From the NCBI GenBank assembly GCA_020633675.1, contig JACKDE010000003.1, positions 62,001-126,000 of the forward strand: a stretch of 64,000 bases of DNA, in the 5' to 3' direction. Positions 35,485-44,687 of the stretch are shown in pieces. The position numbers were made by a program, and so were the translations under genes. The notes below the pieces were generated by a model. The model had not been told where the DNA came from. It made no database searches and saw only the letters and a program-made list of their open reading frames with translations. Each line of letters begins with the position of its first letter. Positions within the stretch are counted from its first letter, which is position 1. This DNA comes from Deferribacteres bacterium (GTDB lineage Bacteria > Zhuqueibacterota > Zhuqueibacteria > Zhuqueibacterales > Geothermadaptataceae).

Positions 35485-36729
35485 ATGCTAATTGAGCAGC
35501 AAACGGACATGCTGTTAAAACGTCCCCAATGCCTCAAAACGCTCACTCGCCTGCTGGTTTCGATTTCGATGGTATCGTTTTTCTTCTCATGCCAAAAAAG
35601 TGAATATGAGGTTTCCCTCCATTACGTCGATGTGACTTCCGGCAAGCAATTGCCCTATGCAACCGTGCAGCGGCTCGACCTCACCCCGGCTGATTCGATC
35701 GAAATCCCCTTGAAAATTCCGGACAACCGGCAAGCTACTGCGTTGGTCACCACGGTTACATTAGGCAACAGCGGACAAGCGATTTTTTTGCTGCTTGCGA
35801 AATCCGATCCGAGCAATCACTACTTCGACCAGTTGTATATCGATCGCAACAAAGACCGGGATTTCACCAACGATGGGGCGCCGTATAAAAGCGATGGGCA
35901 ATTCGTTAAAAGCCGCAATCAGCACTTCACTGAATTCGGGCGTGTCGCCCTGCCCTACGACTGGCAGCAGGGAAACACCCTGACCGAAGAACCGTTCCTC
36001 TGTAAAATCTATTTTTGGTACCCGGATCTGGGCCAGCCAAAAACATGCAGTTTGCTGAGATTGAGCTGGCGTGAGGGCTCTTTTCAATTTAACGACCAGC
36101 AAGCTATGGTTGCAGTGGTCGATGACGATGCCAATGGCGTATTTGACGCCAGCGATCGCTGGGCTTTGCTCCCGCAGGACAGTCTCGGAGATGAATTTGT
36201 CGGCGATATCCACTTTTTCCGCGAAGCGACTCGGGCTGGCTGGCTTGGCGAAACCGCTTTCGAAGTAGCCAACCTCGCGCCGCAGGGCAACAAAGTGCTG
36301 CTGCGCAGAAAAGAGCACGAGCTCTCAAGACAGGAGGACCTTGCCCTGGACACGCCTTACAATCAGGAAGTGCGCAGGCCGCGGGCAGCAAGTGAAATCA
36401 ACTGGCTGTCCAATTACAATCGGGCGCTACAGCGGGCTCGGCGCACCAGGCAAAACATCTTTGTTACCTTCTGTGTGCCGTGGTCCGGACCGTGTGTTTC
36501 GCTCGATTCCCGCACATTCAACGATGCGGAAGTTGTGTCACTATCCAATAGCTTTGTCTGCCTGCAACTCGATGGTGATTTGGAACGCACCCTGGTTCGG
36601 CAGTTCAGTGTACAAAACTATCCTACCCTGCTCATTCTTGATCATACGGGCAAGGAACTGACGCGCGTGGTCGGCTATCAGCCTGCTGCCGAGCTGGCCA
36701 GGTATCTCAAACAGTATGTCAAATCTTGA
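35485..36729 (+). CDS. Thioredoxin-fold lipoprotein with WSGPC motif
   Basis: A 414-residue lipoprotein (SMVSFFFSC, Cys36). The N-terminal 270 residues are beta-rich and hold two calcium-loop-like stretches (DRNKDRDFTNDG, DDDANGVFDASD). The C-terminal 120 residues form a thioredoxin-like domain: ARRTRQNIFVTFCVPWSGPC, then NYPTLLILDHTGKEL with the cis-Pro. The usual WCxxC is WSGPC, so the first, nucleophilic Cys is Ser; an extra Cys lies four residues before the Ser, at FCVPW. It may act as a monothiol or binding domain. The start at 35485 is three bases after the lactamase stop; an ATG at 35509 is the alternative. The terminator at 36744-36793 ends this unit. Confidence 0.8.
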   Translation: MLIEQQTDMLLKRPQCLKTLTRLLVSISMVSFFFSCQKSEYEVSLHYVDVTSGKQLPYATVQRLDLTPADSIEIPLKIPDNRQATALVTTVTLGNSGQAIFLLLAKSDPSNHYFDQLYIDRNKDRDFTNDGAPYKSDGQFVKSRNQHFTEFGRVALPYDWQQGNTLTEEPFLCKIYFWYPDLGQPKTCSLLRLSWREGSFQFNDQQAMVAVVDDDANGVFDASDRWALLPQDSLGDEFVGDIHFFREATRAGWLGETAFEVANLAPQGNKVLLRRKEHELSRQEDLALDTPYNQEVRRPRAASEINWLSNYNRALQRARRTRQNIFVTFCVPWSGPCVSLDSRTFNDAEVVSLSNSFVCLQLDGDLERTLVRQFSVQNYPTLLILDHTGKELTRVVGYQPAAELARYLKQYVKS

Positions 36730-36743
36730 GCTTGATCCGTTCC

Positions 36744-36793
36744 AAAAAAAAGCCATCCGTGGTCTTGCGGCAGAACAGCGGATGGCTTTTTTT
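36744..36793. terminator. Bidirectional rho-independent terminator
   Basis: Stem AGCCATCCG (36751-36759) / CGGATGGCT (36779-36787) flanked by A-runs and T-runs of seven. It serves the plus-strand thioredoxin unit and the minus-strand DUF4097 genes, whose last stop is at 36810. Confidence 0.9.
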
Positions 36794-36809
36794 GCATTCA
36801 GCGTTCCGC

Positions 36810-37634
36810 TCATTTTTTCTGGCGAATGTAAATGCTGCCGTTGAGCGTCCGAAATTGGAACTCAGGCCCACCGCCGTTGATTTTTCCATACATATCTTTG
36901 TCCAGCGTGACCCGATACTTCGAACCTTGATTGCGATCAGACTTTTCAACTTTCCGCACATTCCGTTGCATTTCAACATCAAAATCGCTGTAAACATTGC
37001 CATTATCCGTGCGCATTTTTACATCCGCCTTGATGTTGGCAGGAAATGTGACATCAATCGTACCATTCATTGTTATAAAGGACATCGTCTTTTCCGGCGT
37101 CACTCTATCGAAACTGACTTCGACGCGGCCGTTTGCGGAGTAGGCAATCGCAGCTCCGGAGATACGGGTCAATTTGATGCTGCCATTGCTGTTATTAGCT
37201 TCAATCTCACCTTCAATATTGTCAACCTCGATCACGCCGTTGTTGGTGGTCGCCAGTTTAAGCGAGGTATTGCGCGGTACATCGATTGTAATATCGATCG
37301 CGCGTGCCCACGATGATGTTCCGACAGTCATTGAATTATTGTCTTCTTCAACCACCAACCCGGTGCTGGTATTCGGAATAAGCCGCATGCCATTTTTTTC
37401 CTGGGAACGTTCGCGTTTTGAAGCACGCGCCTGTGCTTTGATACGCACGTCCTGGCCACTATATCCGTTCACATAAATGCTGCCCATAATCAGACTGACC
37501 TGCAAGTCTTTGGGTTGTGATGGCTTGCTGAACGGTACGGTCAAACTGTCTACTTCAAGCTGCCGTGCTGCAAGCGACTGGCTAAAAACCAATCCTGCCA
37601 GTATCGAAATCAGCAACCAATTCATCTTTTTCAT
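36810..37634 (-). CDS. DUF4097-like exported beta-helix protein, copy 1
   Basis: A 274-residue protein with a signal peptide (MNWLLISILAGLVFSQ, then LAAR). The rest consists of short repeats with Asn/Gly turns (ATTNNGVIEVDNIEGEIEAN, NSNGSIKLTRISG, NGRVEVSFDRV, GTIDVTFPANIKADVKM), typical of the DUF4097 putative adhesin fold. The end FRTLNGSIYIRQK is shared with the neighbour. It is the last gene of a sigma/anti-sigma operon, so it may be the envelope output or sensor of the pathway. The function in this family is unknown. AGGTAGG precedes the ATG. Confidence 0.82.
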   Translation of the reverse strand: MKKMNWLLISILAGLVFSQSLAARQLEVDSLTVPFSKPSQPKDLQVSLIMGSIYVNGYSGQDVRIKAQARASKRERSQEKNGMRLIPNTSTGLVVEEDNNSMTVGTSSWARAIDITIDVPRNTSLKLATTNNGVIEVDNIEGEIEANNSNGSIKLTRISGAAIAYSANGRVEVSFDRVTPEKTMSFITMNGTIDVTFPANIKADVKMRTDNGNVYSDFDVEMQRNVRKVEKSDRNQGSKYRVTLDKDMYGKINGGGPEFQFRTLNGSIYIRQKK

Positions 37635-37649
37635 TTTTGCCTACCTTTT

Positions 37650-38504
37650 CTAATTGATCTCTTTAATGTAAATTGTGCCATTAAAGGCATCAAACTTCAA
37701 CTCGGGACCGCCGCCAGCAACCCGAGCGCCGTAAAATTCATTGGATTTATACATAAACCGACCATTTTTCTCACTTTTTTGAGCCGAAATCTTCATTGGC
37801 AAGGAGGTGAAGTCAAAATCTGTATACACTTGGCCATTGAAGGTTTTCATCTTCAAATCTGCCGACAATCCCGGCTTGAAACCAACACGTACATCGCCAT
37901 TAAGCGAGCCGAAGTAGCTTTCGGCTGCCGGATTCTTCACAAAGGTGACATCCACTTCTCCATTGAGCGCATACACATGGCCAGCGCCAGCCAGTCCATG
38001 CATGGTGACATCGCCATTCACGTTGTTGACATCATAATCGCCACGGACATCTTTCACAATAATGTTGCCGTCATTTACGGTTTTAAGATCGATGTTGGTG
38101 GTGTAAGGCACTTTGAGTTCAAAATCCATTGTGACTTCATAGCCGAGCCGTCGTTTACCGCGATAATGGACAGAGCCGTCTTTTTTGCGATACGGCGCAT
38201 CGACATACAAAACGATCTGATTGCCGTTTTCCTCGATATCCAGCACCACTTCTTCCTTCGCTTGCTGGATTTTGGCTTCGCTCCTGCCCCATATCGTGCG
38301 ATGCACGACCAGTTGTATTTCGCTGCCGCCATAACCTGTCACTTCAATCGAGCCGTTGACATTATCCACTTCCAGCCAGTTTTGCTCACCCACGTTGCGA
38401 AATTGCATGGTTTTGCGTATTTCATCTTTTTGCTCCTGCGCCAGCATTGGTGATTGCAGTGCTATCAGCAGAGTCACTGCTGCAACAAAAGAGTATTTCT
38501 TCAT
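37650..38504 (-). CDS. DUF4097-like exported beta-helix protein, copy 2
   Basis: A 284-residue paralogue of the gene downstream, with a signal peptide ending in SPMLAQ. It carries the same repeat style (NVNGDVTMHGLAGAGHVYAL, NGEVDVTFVKN, SLNGDVRVGFKPGLSADLKM) and the ending FDAFNGTIYIKEIN. The ATG at 38504 has GGAG eight bases upstream; the open frame extends a further 64 codons upstream across a REP-like hairpin, which is unlikely to be coding. The gap to copy 1 is only 15 bases. Confidence 0.82.
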   Translation of the reverse strand: MKKYSFVAAVTLLIALQSPMLAQEQKDEIRKTMQFRNVGEQNWLEVDNVNGSIEVTGYGGSEIQLVVHRTIWGRSEAKIQQAKEEVVLDIEENGNQIVLYVDAPYRKKDGSVHYRGKRRLGYEVTMDFELKVPYTTNIDLKTVNDGNIIVKDVRGDYDVNNVNGDVTMHGLAGAGHVYALNGEVDVTFVKNPAAESYFGSLNGDVRVGFKPGLSADLKMKTFNGQVYTDFDFTSLPMKISAQKSEKNGRFMYKSNEFYGARVAGGGPELKFDAFNGTIYIKEIN

Positions 38505-38584
38505 AAAACATCTCCACGATTTGAGATTCAGCCTATTTAATGTGAATTCGACGTAAGCTTTTGCGATGCAAAAGGGAGAGCCTT

Positions 38585-38614
38585 CTTCATGGTGAGCGTA
38601 GTCGAGCCATGAAG
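38585..38614. repeat. REP-like hairpin between anti-sigma gene and DUF4097 gene
   Basis: Perfect 8-bp stem CTTCATGG / CCATGAAG with a 14-base loop containing GAGCGTAGTCGAG, a frequent core of intergenic palindromes in several bacterial groups. Confidence 0.5.
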
Positions 38615-38697
38615 GTTTTGAGCGTGTAGTACTGGAACGCCTTATCGCCCTCGACTGCGCTGAAGAATTCGATGTTTTGCTTATATCGAACCTCACG

Positions 38698-39522
38698 TTA
38701 TTTATCTTCCCTTAACAATTCGATGCCGCGTGTCGCTCGCTCTTTCACAATCGTATTGATTGAATCGCCACTGGCAAAATTATTTAAAACGCCAAGGGAC
38801 TGCTTTTCCTGAATTTCAACCAACAGGTCAATCAGCGCCACCTGCACCATGGGTGAGGACTGGTTGGCTAAGGAAGCGATCAAGCCTTCGCGCACCTTGT
38901 CCTGTTCGCTGAACTGCAGCAGGGCGTCGAGTGCTGCCAGTCGCACGTTCACGCTCGGATCACGGTTGAGCGTATTGAGCAGGGCGTCCACGACCTGGCG
39001 ATCCGGCTTTTGCAAACGATAGCTAAACGTTACACCCTTCAAGCGGTCGATCGGTGACTGCTGGTCGAGCATCGACAAGGCAACAAGACGCTGCATCTGG
39101 GTAAAGTCTTCGCGCAACTGTCGCACTTCCGAACCGCTGCCACCACCAAATTGACTCTGATTACCGAGAAAAAAACCTACAATCAGCAGCACGAAAGCCA
39201 TACCGAATTGAATGGCTGGTTGCTTCGGCCACCAGGACAAAAACCACCCGTTGAGCCAGTCTTTGAAGTGCGCCCGCTGCTTGCCTTGCTCCAGTCCGTG
39301 CTGGTAAGCTTCGAGCGCGGTGAAAAACCGTGCCCGCATGTTTTCCGATGGCTGCGCTTCGGGCAACATGCCGAGGTTTGTCCACAATGCACTGATGCTG
39401 CTGACTTCCTTGCGGCAACGTTCACAGGCAGCCATATGCGCTTCTAATGTCCGACGCGAATGTTCATCAAGACTGCCTGCGATATAGTCCGGAATCCATT
39501 TTTCGAATTTTTCACAATTCAT
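38698..39522 (-). CDS. Anti-sigma factor with zinc-finger and C-terminal HEAT-like repeats
   Basis: A 274-residue membrane protein. The N-terminus has the zinc-binding anti-sigma pattern Cys3, then H-x3-C-x2-C (HMAACERC, residues 29-36). One membrane helix lies near residues 104-122 (IQFGMAFVLLIVGFFLG). The periplasmic part is helical, with HEAT-like repeats (VNVRLAALDALLQFSEQDKV, VQVALIDLLVEIQEK). Its ATG overlaps the sigma-factor stop as ATGA, so the pair is translationally coupled. It should hold the sigma factor inactive until a signal is received outside the membrane. Confidence 0.85.
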   Translation of the reverse strand: MNCEKFEKWIPDYIAGSLDEHSRRTLEAHMAACERCRKEVSSISALWTNLGMLPEAQPSENMRARFFTALEAYQHGLEQGKQRAHFKDWLNGWFLSWWPKQPAIQFGMAFVLLIVGFFLGNQSQFGGGSGSEVRQLREDFTQMQRLVALSMLDQQSPIDRLKGVTFSYRLQKPDRQVVDALLNTLNRDPSVNVRLAALDALLQFSEQDKVREGLIASLANQSSPMVQVALIDLLVEIQEKQSLGVLNNFASGDSINTIVKERATRGIELLREDK

Positions 39523-40076
39523 GATAATTTCTCGTTTGTTAAAGCATAAAAAGCGGTCCGCAACTCTTTGATCGCGCGATGTACACGCAATTTGATTGTC
39601 CCAACCGTGCAGTTGAGCAAATCGGCAATTTCGTGGTACTTCAATTCCTGAAACCGGCTGAGCACCAAAACTTCACGTTTATCGTGTGGCAACTGCGCCA
39701 GCGCTCGGTGCAGCAGATCGATCTGCTGGCCATATTCGATGGTATCGATGGGCAGCGGATCGTTGCTCTGTTGGCCTTCAAGCTGTTCATCGTTAAAATC
39801 AACTGCATGTTTTTTGCGGAAATGATCGGCGTGGGCATTGCGCGCAATCCGGTACAGCCACAAGGCAAAATGGCTGTCACCACGGTATGTTTGGCGATAT
39901 TTCAATATCCGCAAAAAGACCTCCTGAACCAGATCTTCGCTGAGTTCACGGTTGCCGGTCATTTTTACAAAAAAATTAAAAAGCTTGAGGTGATGCCGTT
40001 CAAAAAGAATGGCGAGTTTGCCCACATCGCCATCGCGAACGAGGAACATCAACTCATTATCTGTCACAGGATCCAC
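39519..40076 (-). CDS. ECF RNA polymerase sigma factor
   Basis: A 185-residue sigma-70 family factor with region 2 (EDLVQEVFLRILKYRQTYRG, then LWLYRIARNAHADHFRK) and region 4 (LPHDKREVLVLSRFQELKYH, then GTIKLRVHRAIKELR). It heads the four-gene unit sigma, anti-sigma, DUF4097, DUF4097. The region upstream (40077-40315) is the divergent gap with the D15 gene; it contains GTAACC on the sigma side, which could be an autoregulated ECF -35 site, but no firm match can be made. Confidence 0.93.
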   Translation of the reverse strand: MDPVTDNELMFLVRDGDVGKLAILFERHHLKLFNFFVKMTGNRELSEDLVQEVFLRILKYRQTYRGDSHFALWLYRIARNAHADHFRKKHAVDFNDEQLEGQQSNDPLPIDTIEYGQQIDLLHRALAQLPHDKREVLVLSRFQELKYHEIADLLNCTVGTIKLRVHRAIKELRTAFYALTNEKLS

Positions 40077-40315
40077 GCGTTAGATTCCCTGGTTTGAATT
40101 GAAAGTGTATTTTCGCGTTTCATACCTAAACACTGTGCTTTCAAAAAATGGTTACGCACAATTGCTAAAATTTATCGCGCGTATAGCGAGGCAGGGTAAA
40201 ATTTGAGCCTGCCTGGCAGTTTCTTCTTGTTTTCACTGATGAAATTCCTATTTTAGCCGTCAGTCACGCCAGTCGGTCAGCTTTCAAGCGATATTCAATT
40301 TCAGACGGAAAATTC

Positions 40316-41590
40316 ATGCGAAATAGCGTCCTTTATCTCCGTGTTTTTGCGCTCATTCTGTTCATTGCCGTCTCTGCCCAGCCTGCTGTCAGTCAAAGCG
40401 TTCAAGCGCAGGACAGTGTGCGTGTTTATCCCCAAAAGATGCCAGACAAAACCACCTGGGAGCACGTTGTCTCTTTGCCGGGAACGATCGTGTATTTGCC
40501 CGTGAAGCTGGTTTTTTATTCGGTGCAAAAATCGGTCGCATACTTTCAGGATTCAGAATCGCTGGCGGGATTGCGCAGGCTCCTGATTCCGCGTGTGCGG
40601 GTTCGCGGATTGCTGCCAGCCTACTCTGAGCGCTCCGGCGTTGGCCTAAAATATTATTTCAATGATTTTTTAGGCAAAGGTTCAAGGGTGACGATTAACG
40701 CAAAATATGGATTTATTGACAATCGTCAAAAGCATTACCTCCGATTTCAGGATATCGCTCTGGGAAAGGGTATTGTTTCGACTCTGCTATTTCAATACCG
40801 CTATCTGACCCACGAGTCGTTTTTCGGTATCGGGCCGGATACAGATCAAAATGCGGAATCGACTTTTTCGCTGGAGAAAACCACGGCAGAAGCCTCCCTT
40901 GCTTACCGATTCAACGAAAATGCTTCCATCCGAACCTATTATCAATTTGAACAAAACAATGTTTTTGCAGGCTATGAAGAACAGGTCCCGGTTCTAACAG
41001 ACGTACCTGCTGATTCGCTACCTGGATTGCAAACACGTCTGAAAACAGGTACAGCAGGATTCAAATTCGAATTGGATTCGCGCGATGTGCCGGGCAGAGC
41101 ACGCCGCGGCTGGCAGATCGAAGTAACCGGAAGTCTCGCCAATCAATTCGGTGGCGATCGCTTTCGCTATTGGTCCTTCTCCGCAGATGTCAAGCGCGTA
41201 GTCCATCTTTTTTACAGTCGCACAATGGTGCTGCGCGTGATGGCGCAACGTGTGCGGCCTTTCTCAGGAAAAAGCGTACCGTTTTATCAGCTTAGTGAGC
41301 TGGGGCAGCGTGAATCCATTCGTGGATTCACACGCGGTCGTTTTCGCGATAGTGACTTACTATTGGCGAGTGTTGAATACCGCTACCCGATTTGGCACTA
41401 TTTTGATGCAGTGCTGTTCTGTGATGCCGGCCAGGTTTCCCCGGATATCACAGATTCTTTTTCCTTAAACAAGTTTAAATTCGCGTTCGGTGGTGGCATC
41501 CGCGTGCACTCCAGCACAGGTCTGGTCCTCAAGCTCGAGATCGGCGTCAGCAACGAAAGAACGCGCTATTATGGAGTCCTTAATGAGTAA
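40316..41590 (+). CDS. D15/BamA-like outer-membrane beta-barrel protein
   Basis: A 424-residue exported protein with a signal peptide ending SQPAVSQ-like. From residue ~95 it consists of alternating beta strands of barrel type. ESIRGFTRGRFRDSDLLLAS, near residue 340, is the RGF/RGY loop conserved in the D15/Omp85 family, and the last residues form a strand ending ERTRYYGVL. No POTRA repeats are visible; a region of about 70 residues replaces them. It may be a small Omp85 member that lacks POTRA. The gene stop overlaps the HAD gene start by eight bases. Confidence 0.82.
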   Translation: MRNSVLYLRVFALILFIAVSAQPAVSQSVQAQDSVRVYPQKMPDKTTWEHVVSLPGTIVYLPVKLVFYSVQKSVAYFQDSESLAGLRRLLIPRVRVRGLLPAYSERSGVGLKYYFNDFLGKGSRVTINAKYGFIDNRQKHYLRFQDIALGKGIVSTLLFQYRYLTHESFFGIGPDTDQNAESTFSLEKTTAEASLAYRFNENASIRTYYQFEQNNVFAGYEEQVPVLTDVPADSLPGLQTRLKTGTAGFKFELDSRDVPGRARRGWQIEVTGSLANQFGGDRFRYWSFSADVKRVVHLFYSRTMVLRVMAQRVRPFSGKSVPFYQLSELGQRESIRGFTRGRFRDSDLLLASVEYRYPIWHYFDAVLFCDAGQVSPDITDSFSLNKFKFAFGGGIRVHSSTGLVLKLEIGVSNERTRYYGVLNE

Positions 41591-42347
41591 GCTGAGAAAC
41601 ATCATCTGCGATATCGACGGCGTGATATTGCACAACAACAATATTATCCCGGGCGCTGATCGATTCATCAACAGCATTTTGGAGCAAGGCAATCCATTGC
41701 TCTTTTTGACCAATTATCCATCGCAAACACAAATGGATTTACACAACCGCCTGGCTTCAGCCGGCGTCGACGTGCCATACGAAAAATTTTATACATCCAG
41801 CATGGCCACTGCCGATTTTTTGCAAAGACAGGATGGCCGCAAGGCCTACGTCGTCGGTGAAGGCGCACTGACGCACGAACTCTACCGTGTCGGCTTTACT
41901 ATCACCGACATCAATCCTGACTTCGTGGTGGTTGGCGAGACCAAAGCGTACAATTGGGACATGATCCAAAAAGCCTCTCACCTGATCATGAGCGGCGCCA
42001 AGTTTATTGCCACCAATCCGGATGTCGCCGGGCCAAAAGGTTACCCCGCTTGTGGCGCCCTGTGCGCACCCATCGAACGCATAACCGGTAAAAAACCCTT
42101 CTACGTTGGCAAGCCCAGCGCCTGGATGATGCGGGCAGCGCTGAACAGCCTTGGCGGTCACTCGGAAGATGCGATTATCATTGGCGACAACATGCGCACC
42201 GATATTTTGGCAGGCGTACAGGCAGGTATCGATACCATTTTGGTGTTGTCGGGCGTGAGCAAAGAGGAGGAACTTGACATCTTTCCGTATAATCCGATGC
42301 AGATTTTTAAGTGTGTTGGCGACATCAATGTTCAGCAGTTTGCATGA
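41583..42347 (+). CDS. HAD-IIA family phosphatase (NagD-like)
   Basis: A 254-residue cytoplasmic phosphatase. Motif I is DIDGVILHNN, motif II lies in FLTNYPSQT, the cap domain is of the C2 type (FVVVGETKAYNWDMI, FIATNPDVAGP), and motif III/IV is GKPSAWMM and IIGDNMRTDILAG. NagD-type enzymes remove phosphate from nucleotides or sugar phosphates. The ATG at 41583 has GGAG seven bases upstream inside the barrel gene; longer starts would overlap the barrel gene by more. Confidence 0.88.
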   Translation: MSKLRNIICDIDGVILHNNNIIPGADRFINSILEQGNPLLFLTNYPSQTQMDLHNRLASAGVDVPYEKFYTSSMATADFLQRQDGRKAYVVGEGALTHELYRVGFTITDINPDFVVVGETKAYNWDMIQKASHLIMSGAKFIATNPDVAGPKGYPACGALCAPIERITGKKPFYVGKPSAWMMRAALNSLGGHSEDAIIIGDNMRTDILAGVQAGIDTILVLSGVSKEEELDIFPYNPMQIFKCVGDINVQQFA

Positions 42348-42371
42348 TTCAACTTACGGCAATACGGCTTC

Positions 42372-43100
42372 ATGATTGATGCTTTTGATACAAGTCCACA
42401 GCTCAAACAACGCAAGGATTGGATGTGGTTGGCGTTGTTTGCGGCATTGACAGTCGTTCTCTGGCAGCTTCCTTTTGGCCGCTACGTGCTCTATCCATTC
42501 ACTATCCTAAGCACCTGGTTTCATGAAATGGGGCACGGCTTGACAGCCATGCTTTTAGGCGCGAATTTCCAGAGCTTACAAATTTACTCGAATGGCTCCG
42601 GTATCGCCACGCATTCCGGTGAGGTGCTTTTTGGTTCGCTGGGGCAGGCGCTGGTTGCTGCAGGGGGGCCGATGGGGCCGCCGATCGCAGGCTCTACCTT
42701 CATTTTCGCCTCGCGGCAACACAAGTGGGCGCGCTATGGATTGGCCACCTTTGGAATTGTGCTCATTTTGTCCGCAGTGATTTGGATACGAACTTTGTTT
42801 GGCGTATCAATTATTTTGCTATTTGGATTGATTATCGTGCTCTTCAGCTGGCAATTTTCTGTACGAACGCATGTATTTGCCATCCAGTTTTTAGGTGTGC
42901 AGGCATGTATCAGCACCTTTCGCGATTTCAATTATCTTTTTTCTGCTGGCGGCATGATCGAAGGCAAGCAGTTCGCTTCCGACACCGCCGTCATTGCTCA
43001 GCGGCTGCTTTTGCCGTATTGGTTTTGGGGCATTTTGATCGCTGTGTTTTCGATTTATATTTTGGTGAAAAGTCTGCAACTGGCTTATAAAGTGAGATAA
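42372..43100 (+). CDS. M50-like membrane protein with HExxH motif
   Basis: A 242-residue inner-membrane protein with five or six helices. The zinc motif is STWFHEMGHGLTAMLLGA at residues ~48-65, the M50B-like pattern; QALVAAGGPMGPPIAG follows. M50-like proteins of this size are found in many bacteria, and a proteolytic role is likely but unproven. It starts 24 bases after the HAD gene with no clear ribosome site. Confidence 0.82.
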   Translation: MIDAFDTSPQLKQRKDWMWLALFAALTVVLWQLPFGRYVLYPFTILSTWFHEMGHGLTAMLLGANFQSLQIYSNGSGIATHSGEVLFGSLGQALVAAGGPMGPPIAGSTFIFASRQHKWARYGLATFGIVLILSAVIWIRTLFGVSIILLFGLIIVLFSWQFSVRTHVFAIQFLGVQACISTFRDFNYLFSAGGMIEGKQFASDTAVIAQRLLLPYWFWGILIAVFSIYILVKSLQLAYKVR

Positions 43101-43146
43101 ATCTTCGAGTTAAATATTCCATTCATTTGAAGATGAAAGCAACGGT

Positions 43147-43722
43147 ATGAAACGAAATGCTCACAAGATTGTGATTGTCATTGGCTTGTTGATCGCACTG
43201 TCCGCCTGCGGGAAGGCACAGCCGCCCAAAATCATTATTGTGCGGCATGCCGAGAAGCTCGCTGACTGGCCCGGCGGTGCGACTGGCGTTTATCAGCCGC
43301 TTAGCGAAACGGGGATCGCCACCGCCAACCGACTCGCGGATGCATTCGAGCCGGGATCGCTGACAGCCATCTATTCCAGCGCAACCACTCGCACCCTGCA
43401 CACCGCTTTCCCGGTTTCACAGAAGCTCGGCATCCCGCTCGAAGTCGCTGAAGCCTGCGCCGACACCAATGCGATAAATGCCTTTTACGAAATGCTGCAA
43501 GACAAATACGGACCCGAAGACACAATTTTGCTGGTTTCGCATTCCAACATCGTGCCGTATCTGCTGATCAGGGCCGGATTGCCGAAAGACTGCTATGATA
43601 GCATGGATTTTACCGAATCGCAAGACTGGTTGCTGACTGATTACTACGGCGAGCTCTTTGTGATCGACAAACAGCCAAGCAACGGAAGTGAATGCGCGGC
43701 GTATCAACGCTCGCCGTTTTGA
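43147..43722 (+). CDS. Histidine phosphatase family lipoprotein
   Basis: A 191-residue phosphatase of branch 1 (phosphoglycerate mutase-like) with a lipobox (GLLIALSAC, Cys21). The catalytic His lies in VRHAEKL and the second His in LLVSHSNIVP; the usual arginine pattern around YSSATTRTLHTA is present. It probably acts in the periplasm; the substrate is unknown. It follows the M50-like gene by 46 bases. Confidence 0.88.
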   Translation: MKRNAHKIVIVIGLLIALSACGKAQPPKIIIVRHAEKLADWPGGATGVYQPLSETGIATANRLADAFEPGSLTAIYSSATTRTLHTAFPVSQKLGIPLEVAEACADTNAINAFYEMLQDKYGPEDTILLVSHSNIVPYLLIRAGLPKDCYDSMDFTESQDWLLTDYYGELFVIDKQPSNGSECAAYQRSPF

Positions 43723-43845
43723 GTACAATTTCGTTTTGTGCTTTTCAGCGGCGCACCGCGAAGCGCCTTGCCGACCTTTCCTCTTTTATATTCAGCGCAA
43801 ACACAGCAGATTTTCTTGCACTAATTTGACAGAGAATTCCATTAG

Positions 43846-44625
43846 ATGTCCACTGCCATAAACTCATTTTTCTCCGGAAAATCCATTCTGATCACGGGTG
43901 CGTCGTCCGGCCTCGGCTGGGCCCTGGCGGAAGCATTAGCGCCTTGTCGTGTTAAACTGGGACTGCTCGGGCGCAACACTGAAAAGCTGCAGGAACTGGC
44001 GGCAAAGCTGCGCTATACCGGCAGCGAATTCATCGTGCTCACCTGTGATGTTCAGGATCGTCATGCTGTTGAACAATCGGTTCAGGAATTTCATCAGCTG
44101 GCAGGCGGCCTCGACATGGTGTGGGTGAACAGCGGAATTAGCCGTTCGACATTCTTCCCGAATTGGGACTGGCAAAATGTTGAGGCGATCATCAACACCA
44201 ATATCATGGGCGCGATGTACACCACGAAAGCCTGCGCGGATATTATGGTACAGCAAGACAGTGGCACCATTGTCGCCATCGGCTCGGTGGCTTCCATGCG
44301 CGGATTACCCAAGCACGGCATTTACAGCATGACCAAAATCGCACTGAATCACTACATAGAAAGTCTGGTTGCAGAGCTGCCACAACTGCATTTTATCCTG
44401 ATCCACCCCGGATTTGTCGATACAGCCATCAATCAAGGTAATCCCAATCGCGTGTTTCTGATGACGGCAGATAAAGCCGCTCAGCTCATGTTGAAAGCGG
44501 TCGCAAAAAGGAAACGTTATTACATTTATCCGTGGCAATTCCGTTTGCTGTATCCGCTTGTGCGCGCGTTGCCTGCTTCGCTCTACCAATCCATCGCCAA
44601 AAAACTGGTCAAAATGCGAAAGTAG
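43846..44625 (+). CDS. Short-chain dehydrogenase/reductase, NSG variant
   Basis: A 259-residue NAD(P)-dependent oxidoreductase. TGASSGLGWA binds the dinucleotide, the catalytic Ser lies in AIGSVAS, and the Tyr-Lys pair in YSMTKIA. The usual NNAG is VNSG, an unusual change. The C-terminal end is basic and amphipathic (SLYQSIAKKLVKMRK). The substrate is not known. Confidence 0.85.
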   Translation: MSTAINSFFSGKSILITGASSGLGWALAEALAPCRVKLGLLGRNTEKLQELAAKLRYTGSEFIVLTCDVQDRHAVEQSVQEFHQLAGGLDMVWVNSGISRSTFFPNWDWQNVEAIINTNIMGAMYTTKACADIMVQQDSGTIVAIGSVASMRGLPKHGIYSMTKIALNHYIESLVAELPQLHFILIHPGFVDTAINQGNPNRVFLMTADKAAQLMLKAVAKRKRYYIYPWQFRLLYPLVRALPASLYQSIAKKLVKMRK

Positions 44626-44687
44626 GGCTTTTCCATAAATGGTTTTTAAGCGGATTGGACGATAAACTTTGCTTTGGAGATGAGACT

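Noticed and set aside
38505..38696. 64-codon extension of the second DUF4097 gene
   Set aside because: It crosses a REP-like hairpin, and a good ribosome site plus signal peptide supports the start at 38504.
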